Part shown: positions 7,701 through 13,129 of the stretch, piece after piece
Numbering within the stretch: the stretch's first letter is position 1
Layout of the letters: every line of letters begins with the position of its first letter
Source: Chroococcidiopsidaceae cyanobacterium CP_BM_RX_35
GTDB lineage: Bacteria > Cyanobacteriota > Cyanobacteriia > Cyanobacteriales > Chroococcidiopsidaceae
Direction: 5' to 3'
NCBI GenBank assembly: GCA_019242465.1
Contig: JAFAVL010000684.1
Coordinates: forward strand, 1-15,448
Length of the DNA stretch: 15,448 nucleotides
Made by a program: the position numbers and the translations under genes
The notes under the pieces: generated by a model
The model's input: the letters and a program-made list of their open reading frames with translations, nothing else
Told to the model about the DNA's origin: nothing
Database searches by the model: none

Positions 7701-8006
7701 ATGTCCCCCAAAGCCACTCCCGTCCGCCCGGCTGTCCTGCTCACTATTATTGCCGAAACAGTGCTGCAAGACCGTCTTATCCATCTGCTGAAAGGTCATG
7801 ACGTAAGTGGCTACACGATCAGCCAAGTCCAGGGTGAAGGCGGACATGGCAGACGGTTTGGAGACATGGCAGGCTACAAAACCAACATTGAAATTAAAAC
7901 AGTTGTGTCACAGGAAGTATCTGATGCTGTCCTTCTAGAATTGAAAGCGCATCAAGACCAGCATGGTATGATAGCCTTCCGACAGAATGTGGAAGCCTTA
8001 GACTGA
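7701..8006 (+). CDS. PII-like small signalling protein
   Basis: The 101-residue protein has the ferredoxin-like beta-alpha-beta pattern of the PII/PII-like superfamily. A first strand LLTIIAET is followed by helix LQDRLIHLLKG, then the strand GYTISQVQGEGG at 37-48. A short loop at 49-58 leads to strand TNIEIKTVVS, helix EVSDAVLLELKAH, and a last strand GMIAFRQNVEAL. The loop replacing the T-loop is short and has no tyrosine at the uridylylation position. The GKIGDGK-type B-loop of canonical PII is also absent, so classical ATP/2-oxoglutarate sensing is unlikely to be conserved unchanged. The C-terminal R-loop of SbtB (CGPEGC) is absent too. The start at ATG 7701 is chosen from AGGAG at 7690-7694. 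It follows raf1 by 87 bases on the same strand. Ligand and partner are unknown; a link to inorganic-carbon status is suggested only by position. Confidence 0.75.
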   Translation: MSPKATPVRPAVLLTIIAETVLQDRLIHLLKGHDVSGYTISQVQGEGGHGRRFGDMAGYKTNIEIKTVVSQEVSDAVLLELKAHQDQHGMIAFRQNVEALD

Positions 8007-8015
8007 GAGTGGTCA

Positions 8016-8204
8016 AAGAGGCAGGGGAGCAGGGGGAGAAAAACACCAGTCTATTTCTCGTTCTCAGGCAGAATTTTAGGAATGCCTGGTTTGAAATCAT
8101 AGCTTTCAATCTAGGATGGAAGGTAGAGTATGCTCGGAATTAGCTTCCAGTAGAGTTGAGGAACAAATTCAGCATCTTCTTTGCCTCCCTGCTCTCTGCC
8201 TCTT
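8016..8204. repeat. Spacer bounded by inverted G-rich/C-rich arms
   Basis: The left arm, 8016-8034 (AAGAGGCAGGGGAGCAGGG), is complementary with small gaps to the right arm, 8187-8204 (CCCTGCTCTCTGCCTCTT). GGGGAGCAGGGG-type tracts are familiar low-complexity repeats of cyanobacterial intergenic DNA. Here they bracket about 150 bases between two convergent genes, so they could form a long bidirectional stem. No flanking target duplication was seen. Confidence 0.5.
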
Positions 8205-8206
8205 GT
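8051..8206 (-). pseudogene. Possible C-terminal gene remnant with one internal stop
   Basis: Read on the minus strand, one frame gives protein-like text EDAEFVPQLYWKLIPSILYL, then a TAG at 8111-8113. In the same frame it continues as IESYDFKPGIPKILPENEK before a TAG at 8051-8053. Upstream it dissolves into the G-rich arm and a stop at 8207-8209. The balanced composition either side of the stop suggests a decayed gene end rather than random DNA, but I do not recognise the family and the call rests on composition alone. Confidence 0.25.
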
Positions 8207-8216
8207 CTAACCAAAA

Positions 8217-9266
8217 TTAAGGATTAATAGTGTCATTGCTAGTGTTCAGTGAACCACCATAGACGAATATGTTAGTGAGAGAAGCAATCGCGCCAGCAGC
8301 GTTGCTATTAGTAACGGTTGAATTTGTCAGGTTGAGATTCCCGCCTTGGTTATAAATTCCAGCTGCGAAGCCACCTGGCGTAGTAATGGAATTTCCGTTA
8401 AATGTGGATTGATCGATTGTCGTTGGACTGCCCTGGTATGTAACACGAATCAATCCGCCACCAAATTTATTCGCTTGATTGTTATTAACTTGGTCACCAC
8501 ACAAAGAAACAGTCGGTTGATTTCCGTCGATATAAATCCCGCCACCATTGCCGCCGTTGCCAGGATTACCGCCAGTACCTGTTGCCTTGTTACCGTTGAC
8601 TGTGCTGTTGACCAAAATAAAACTGTTGCCTAGGTTACCCAAACCTCCACCGTTACTCGCTTGATTGCCTTCAAAATCACTACCAACAATAGTTGTTGTT
8701 CCAGTACCGATGGAGTAGATTGCACCACCAGCCGCATCTTGTCCTGATGCTGGACCTGCGTTATTGGTAAATTTACTATTGATTACATTTAAAGTTCCCC
8801 CATATCGGTAAATTGCTCCACCACCTGGCGGTGTGCTTGGGTCAGGATTATCAGGTCCATAACCGTTTGCAAGAGTGATATTCTGTACAGTCAAGGTTGG
8901 GCTAGATGCTTCAAAATTCTTAGTATCGATGATCAAATGTCTGACTTTACTACCTCCATCTAAAGTCACGAGGTTTCCGCCATCAATAACGGTATCTTGC
9001 GTAATTGTTTTTGGTGAAGTCAAAGTTAAAGTGTAGGGGGAAGAGCCGCAATTAAAGGTGATAGTTCCTCCCTTAGCTATCGCCTGATTAAAAGCATCCT
9101 CACTACAGCTATTGGCAGTTCCATTTCCTACAACATTACTACTGCTTGATGTATTTACAGGACTAATAGGCGAAGCACAATCCGCTAAAACTGGACCAGC
9201 ACTGAACACTAAAGCTAGCCCTGACAGCAGCAAATAACTTTTCCAAAACAAATTCTGATTCTTCAT
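8217..9266 (-). CDS. Secreted right-handed beta-helix repeat protein
   Basis: This 349-residue protein has a clear Sec signal peptide: K-rich start, hydrophobic core YLLLSGLALVFSAG, and probable cleavage after VLA at residue 28, before DC. The rest is rich in G, N, S and T. It repeats motifs such as GGAIYRYGGTLNVINSKFTNN, GGAIYSIGTGTTTIVGSDF, GGGIYIDGNQPTVSLCG and NLNLTNSTVTNSN, typical of polymorphic-membrane-protein-like parallel beta-helices. It is expected to be exported to the periplasm or cell surface. No enzyme active site, autotransporter barrel or sorting signal is visible, and it ends abruptly after a repeat (TINP), so the C terminus may be shortened. ATG 9266 is preferred over ATG 9350 because AGGAG lies just before it and the signal peptide begins there. 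It converges with the PII-like gene. Confidence 0.8.
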   Translation of the reverse strand: MKNQNLFWKSYLLLSGLALVFSAGPVLADCASPISPVNTSSSSNVVGNGTANSCSEDAFNQAIAKGGTITFNCGSSPYTLTLTSPKTITQDTVIDGGNLVTLDGGSKVRHLIIDTKNFEASSPTLTVQNITLANGYGPDNPDPSTPPGGGAIYRYGGTLNVINSKFTNNAGPASGQDAAGGAIYSIGTGTTTIVGSDFEGNQASNGGGLGNLGNSFILVNSTVNGNKATGTGGNPGNGGNGGGIYIDGNQPTVSLCGDQVNNNQANKFGGGLIRVTYQGSPTTIDQSTFNGNSITTPGGFAAGIYNQGGNLNLTNSTVTNSNAAGAIASLTNIFVYGGSLNTSNDTINP

Positions 9267-9273
9267 CGGATAA

Positions 9274-9278
9274 CTCCT
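9274..9278 (-). promoter_or_regulatory. Shine-Dalgarno that fixes the beta-helix gene start
   Basis: The minus-strand AGGAG lies seven bases before ATG 9266. The longer upstream frame (ATG 9350) would put 28 arginine-rich residues before the signal peptide, which is unlikely. Confidence 0.75.
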
Positions 9279-9425
9279 AAGTAAAACATGATGTAGTACC
9301 GTTCGCGTATGCACGAGTAGAACTGCTCGAGCACGAACAGAAATTGTCAACGATACACCGCCCTGTACCGGGATGAAAGCAACAGCAATTCGCAGTGACT
9401 TATTGTCAGCCTTGTTACTTGAATT

Positions 9426-9441
9426 TGGATAAATTTATCCA
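9426..9441. promoter_or_regulatory. Perfect 16-bp palindrome, possible operator
   Basis: TGGATAAATTTATCCA is a perfect palindrome 160 bases upstream of the beta-helix gene start. A symmetrical AT-rich site of this size is typical of a dimeric repressor or activator site. No cognate regulator is identified in the window. Confidence 0.4.
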
Positions 9442-9666
9442 GATTTAGCCAGAGAGTAACTATATAAGAACAGTATTTTTTAAGCTATTGACTACCGTCA
9501 GTAAATCGAGAGCTAGGACGATATCAATGCAGATTATTGTCGTTCTGATACGCTCACTCTAGTAGGATTTAGCAACACGAATTGACCTTTTTCAAGGTTT
9601 TCTAGACTCGCCTTGATTCTGAAGATAGCTAACCTGACTCTGTGTCTGGAGATGAAGTTGCTAAAC

Positions 9667-9697
9667 AGCCAAGAGCTGTTATGTAAAAATCTTGGCT
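9667..9697. other. Hairpin in gene-free DNA
   Basis: AGCCAAGA (9667-9674) and TCTTGGCT (9690-9697) form a perfect 8-bp stem with a 15-base A-rich loop. It could belong to a small RNA or be incidental. Confidence 0.25.
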
Positions 9698-10179
9698 CAA
9701 CCAGTTTCTCTTGAAGTCAACGGTACAGCGCCTTTGCACAGCGGGACCTGCACATGACCCCTTCCGCGGTAACTGTTTCATTCACTCATCCTCACAATAC
9801 AGTTTTTCCTGATACAAGTCACACAATGAATCAAAAACATCGTGGTCTTTGACTTGCAAAATTCTAGGAACAAAAAGTTACAGCACTCAGTCTTTACAAT
9901 CGTTACTTCTCGGAATAGATTCGCATATATCGAATATAAAATCAAGTTAAAAATAGCTTCTAAAGATTTTTTTAATATTTTGCTATATTTCTAAGTTTAA
10001 CTATATTTCTAAATTACTAAATAACGGTAGAATAATTATTCTCAATAATCTTTGCTGAAACTGCTTAACCTAGATTAAATTACTTAATTGCAAGCATTAT
10101 TTTTGGCATCAAGCATGGAATTATTTCAGTATTCATTTGAAAAAACTACTTGAATCACTGTTGATCTCACATCTTGGAT

Positions 10180-10300
10180 TTGGCGACTGTAAGTCGCGAC
10201 TATACATACAAAACCCACGTAAGCGAGTTTAAAACCCTCTAGTTTCCGTAAGTCTGCCTGCCCGGACTTAGCTTGTATAGCTGCGATTTCCAGTCGCCAA
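10180..10300. mobile_element. MITE-like foldable element, 121 bp
   Basis: The ends are imperfect terminal inverted repeats of about 30 bases: TTGGCGACTG...CTATACA at 10180-10207 and its complement TGTATAG...CAGTCGCCAA at 10274-10300. Inside, TAAGTC (10249-10254) pairs with GACTTA (10265-10270), and AAACCCAC/GCGAGTTT forms a degenerate stem at 10211-10230. The layout, with inner text like ACAAAACCCACGTAAG...TAGTTTCCGTAAGTC, is the same as that of non-coding repeats I know from Nostoc-type intergenic DNA. There is no transposase. The flanks show similar but not identical CTTGGAT/CTTGAT, so a target duplication is not established. Confidence 0.7.
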
Positions 10301-10568
10301 GGCTTGATACAAGACATAAGTCGATCTTAAATCTGACCAACTTCAAGCCTGAAATCATACAATTGACCTTGACTTAACAACAAAATTCTTGTCTACTCCT
10401 AAATTTAAGGAAGAAGACTTTTTGAAATTTTGCTAATTACTAAATTTTTGACAAGTGAATTTTGTATTAGCCAGAGAGGCTTCCTTCAAAACACTAGATT
10501 CAGAAGCCATGAAGATGTCCAAGAAAAGTGCTAAAGAAGTTTAATTTATGTTTGATATTCAAAAAAAC

Positions 10569-11846
10569 TTAAAACTTGTCTTTTGGCGGCTGCGCGATGC
10601 CTATTTTGATTAGAGTCTTCTCTAGTTCCTTGAGGAATCCAAAATCCTCCTGAGGCAGAGGTTGGATAACACTTCCGTACGAATTTACCCCTACGGGCTG
10701 CTGCTCAAGGAAGGAGAACGCCTGCCGGAACTGATACGGCTCTACCTTGACTAGCGAGTCAAAGTGGCAAGGAACAATTTGTTGGAAATCCCAATTCGCT
10801 ACCCGAGTTGCCCAGTGAATGGTTTTCCTCGGTGCCTGACTAAGAATGAGCGTCTGTAGAATAGGTGCCACAAACGGACGCCCGCCCCCTCGTAGGGCAT
10901 CAAAGGACTGCTGCCAATTGTCTTTCCACCTGAACGGAAACAGACCGAAATACGCCTTCAATGAATGATCTGGTGCTTGTAGGACATCGCGAAGCACCTG
11001 CCCTAGTCCGCTTGTCTCCACTGCGCTCGGTTGGAAGTAGACGGCAAACAGCGAGATGCGCTGCCATCCCTTGCGACGGTTTGCCGGATTGTCCTCGACA
11101 ATATCGAGTGCATTGTCCCTAGCATGGAACAGCAGGGGATACGGGTCAAGTTGGACAATCGCTGGCGGCTCTTCTGGCACAGAAAGCACAGAATCGGTCA
11201 CGAGCAGGGTGCGTGATCGCTTGTGGAAAAATGCCACTTCCTCAAACGACCCCCGACCGAGATTGATGTCTAATATTGCGTAATCAAACTCACGAGCAAA
11301 GGGGGCATCAGCACTATCTGCTGGAAGCACCTGTGTCCTTCTTTGAGGAAAACCGAGCCAACTCAGAGGAAGGTTTAGCGGAAAGCTCCACTGATTTGGA
11401 GCTACAAAAACCTGTGCGTTCGCAAAGCGTCTAGCGAAAGGACCAATGAAAACCTTATGTTCCAAGCCAGAACTGGTAGGCAGGATGATATATTTGACAT
11501 CGCCATGCTTTGCTACCAACTCTTTGACAAGCCGAACGCACTCTGGAGTCGGAGCAACTGGCGCGTAAACGAGGAGACCGCCTGTTTCAAGCTTCACGAC
11601 AGTCATGCGAATCGGCACAATAGCGTATAAGAAACCCTGTAGCTGGTCGAAGATCCAGATTGTGTCCTTCACCACTTCTTGGCAGAGTGTACGCCGTCTG
11701 CCGTATGGGTAGAGTGGCACAACAGGCCAGAAGAACCATGACCAGTCGCGGGAATGGACGCTTCGACGAACTTGTTCTTGCTGTGTTCCAGAAGGCTGCG
11801 CTCTCGATAAGCGCAGCCTTGGCGCTTGCATCGTGGTCTTAGCCAT
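10569..11846 (-). CDS. DUF4336 domain protein
   Basis: This 425-residue protein matches the DUF4336 type found in cyanobacteria and plants. A charged N-terminal segment of about 30 residues (arginine-rich, no hydrophobic signal) is followed by WSWFFWPVVPLYPYGRRRTLC. The core then reads IWIFDQLQGFLYAIVPIRMTVVKLETGGLLVYAPVAPTPE, VKYIILPTSSGLEHKVFIGPFARRFANAQVFVAP and SFEEVAFFHKRSRTLLVTDSVLSV. The pattern is reminiscent of a metallo-beta-lactamase-like fold in which the HxHxDH metal motif is replaced, for example by SSGLEHK. Catalysis is therefore uncertain and the role unknown. ATG 11846 is supported by GAGGG about four bases upstream. The gene stands alone, with gene-free DNA on its 3' side. 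Confidence 0.8.
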   Translation of the reverse strand: MAKTTMQAPRLRLSRAQPSGTQQEQVRRSVHSRDWSWFFWPVVPLYPYGRRRTLCQEVVKDTIWIFDQLQGFLYAIVPIRMTVVKLETGGLLVYAPVAPTPECVRLVKELVAKHGDVKYIILPTSSGLEHKVFIGPFARRFANAQVFVAPNQWSFPLNLPLSWLGFPQRRTQVLPADSADAPFAREFDYAILDINLGRGSFEEVAFFHKRSRTLLVTDSVLSVPEEPPAIVQLDPYPLLFHARDNALDIVEDNPANRRKGWQRISLFAVYFQPSAVETSGLGQVLRDVLQAPDHSLKAYFGLFPFRWKDNWQQSFDALRGGGRPFVAPILQTLILSQAPRKTIHWATRVANWDFQQIVPCHFDSLVKVEPYQFRQAFSFLEQQPVGVNSYGSVIQPLPQEDFGFLKELEKTLIKIGIAQPPKDKF

Positions 11847-11909
11847 CAGTCCCTCGCCTAGTCTGAAAAATCAAACTGTTCTGTCAAATATTTAAAAACA
11901 CAAGCTTTG

Positions 11910-11924
11910 GATCAATTATTGATC
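11910..11924. promoter_or_regulatory. Inverted repeat upstream of the DUF4336 gene
   Basis: GATCAAT and ATTGATC form 7-bp arms around a single T, 64 bases upstream of the DUF4336 start, in AT-rich DNA. It is a candidate operator by symmetry only. Confidence 0.3.
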
Positions 11925-12004
11925 AAATGGACGCTTTTAGCAGGGCTCGACCATGCAATGCGAAACTTTCATGGTTTATAACTTGATTAGGGTTCTATTG
12001 TCCT

Positions 12005-12241
12005 CTAAGGGACTACATTTGGCTCTACGTAAGGTTCAAGATCAGGTTTTTTGTAAGGATCTGTATTCGGGTCTGCAAAAGGTTCAGGTTCTGGAGCTGT
12101 ATAGGGGTCTATGTTTGGCTCGGCAAAAGGTTCGGGATCTGGAGCCGTGTAGGGGTCTGCATTCGGCTCTACATAAGGTTCGGGATCTGGAGCTGTGTAG
12201 GGGTCTGTGTTTGGGTCGGAAGGAGGGTATGAAATACTCAT
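12005..12241 (-). CDS. Small acidic proline-rich repeat protein
   Basis: The 78-residue protein starts MSISYPPSD and then consists of four 16-residue repeats of the type PNTDPYTAPDPEPYVE (residues 10-25, 26-41, 42-57, 58-73) plus a five-residue remnant. It is rich in P, D, E, Y/F and T, has almost no basic residues, and has no signal peptide or membrane segment. It is therefore likely an extended, disordered acidic chain. The minus frame is preferred over the opposite-strand frame of 99 residues because differences between repeat units fall mainly in third codon positions of this frame (PNxDPYTAP, EP and PF/PY are kept). The start ATG has no visible Shine-Dalgarno. I do not recognise the family. 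It could be a surface or metal-binding peptide, but nothing proves it. Confidence 0.5.
   Translation of the reverse strand: MSISYPPSDPNTDPYTAPDPEPYVEPNADPYTAPDPEPFAEPNIDPYTAPEPEPFADPNTDPYKKPDLEPYVEPNVVP
12023..12214. repeat. Four tandem 48-bp repeats
   Basis: The units are 12023-12070, 12071-12118, 12119-12166 and 12167-12214. The three right-hand units are close to each other; the leftmost is the most diverged. The period of 48 bases equals 16 codons, so copy-number changes would keep the frame of the acidic repeat protein. Confidence 0.85.
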
Positions 12242-12321
12242 TTGCTTGCTGAATTTTTTACGTTGTATGTTAAAAGATGTAGTTGTCTATCTGAACATTT
12301 CTGGAGGCGCTGCCTATAAGG

Positions 12322-12337
12322 TGTAAGCTTGCTTACA
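12322..12337. promoter_or_regulatory. Inverted repeat, possible operator
   Basis: TGTAAGC and GCTTACA form perfect 7-bp arms around TT. It lies between the acidic repeat gene (81 bases upstream of its start) and the ribbon-helix-helix gene. It is a plausible dimer-binding site for either. Confidence 0.35.
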
Positions 12338-12531
12338 ATGGCTTCAGAAGCAACCAGCTTGAGGGTATTAGAGCAGACTTTTCTATTTTATCACCGCAAC
12401 CAACCTCAATAGTCGTCAATAGGGCCTTGCATATCGATAGCTTCTTTACCATTGATGAATATAGAGGGCAGCCGTAGAGATAGTATATAAAAACACGACA
12501 ACTCGTCAATTGAGGGTAGTACGCAAATTCG

Positions 12532-13129
12532 ATGGCTAAGACGCCTATTCGTTTCGACATTGATTGGAACTTGTTAGCCGATCTCCAAGCTTACGCCGCC
12601 CAGTCGAACTGTACTGTAACGGAGTTGATCGAGCGATAGAGATCAAAACAACGGACTGGCAGAACGTTTGGAGATTATAGAGACTGAGGTCAAAAGTACA
12701 TTGGAGCGTCTTTCCTTGTTAGAGAGCAAGGTTGACGTAGATATTGATGTAAATGATTATCTACAGAATTGGCAAAAATCCTTTGAACTAAAGATTGCAT
12801 CCCTTATAGATACCTTTGTCAAAAGACATGTAGAGGAGATTTTGGAAGCCGCAGAGGCTAAACCAATGCTCATGTCGGTAAGGTGCGAAGAGCGGTTGGA
12901 TGCTCATCGAACAGATTCCGATGACGAAGATGAACCTGACGAGATTCTGACTGAGTTTTTAGAACCGTATCCCACCCGTATCACCTCATCACACCCCCCA
13001 AAAGTTGGTCCTAAACCGCCTCGAAGCCGTTGTATTTGCAGCATCAAAGCTTTATACATCGATAGAGTTGATAAGGAACCCCAATCCGGTGAAAATTCTC
13101 GGGGTCGAGGGTGCAAGCGGCTTGGCTAG
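12532..13129 (+). pseudogene. Ribbon-helix-helix DNA-binding protein gene, frameshifted
   Basis: ATG 12532 opens a 35-codon frame, MAKTPIRFDIDWNLLADLQA..., with the strand-helix-helix pattern of an Arc/CopG-type DNA-binding domain (strand IRFDIDW, helix LLADLQAYAAQ, helix TVTELIER). It stops at TAG 12637-12639. One base on, a second frame is open from 12629 and runs to 13129. It begins NNGLAERLEIIETEVKSTLERLSLLESKVDVDI and continues through a heptad-like helical region, an acidic stretch DSDDEDEPDE and a basic tail. The two read as a single protein if one base is skipped (or two are restored) near 12629-12637. Whether this is a real mutation, a sequencing error or programmed shifting cannot be told here. 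The final 86 bases overlap the convergent glycosyltransferase gene. As a whole it would be about 190 residues, perhaps a transcriptional or partition-type regulator. Confidence 0.55.

Larger units (their letters stand above)
9279..10568. other. Long gene-free AT-rich stretch
   Basis: About 1.3 kb without a credible gene separates the beta-helix gene from the DUF4336 gene. It contains a 16-bp palindrome (9426-9441), an 8-bp stem (9667-9697) and a MITE-like element (10180-10300). From about 9900 to 10130 and from 10370 to 10560 it is strongly AT-rich with runs of T and A. I see no tRNA, rRNA or array structure. It may include the promoter region of the beta-helix gene at its left end and untranslated RNA downstream of the DUF4336 gene at its right end. 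Confidence 0.6.

Noticed and set aside
10126..10317. 63-codon minus-strand frame
   Set aside because: It lies almost entirely within the MITE-like element and its inverted ends.
12005..12241. CRISPR array
   Set aside because: The 48-bp units are contiguous and diverged, with no unique spacers between them, and they encode a repeat peptide.
11953..12252. 99-codon plus-strand frame opposite the acidic repeat gene
   Set aside because: The variation between repeat units is third-position type only in the minus frame; this frame looks like a shadow.
12333..12560. 75-codon minus-strand frame
   Set aside because: It overlaps the start of the ribbon-helix-helix gene antisense and has no family-like motif or start signal.
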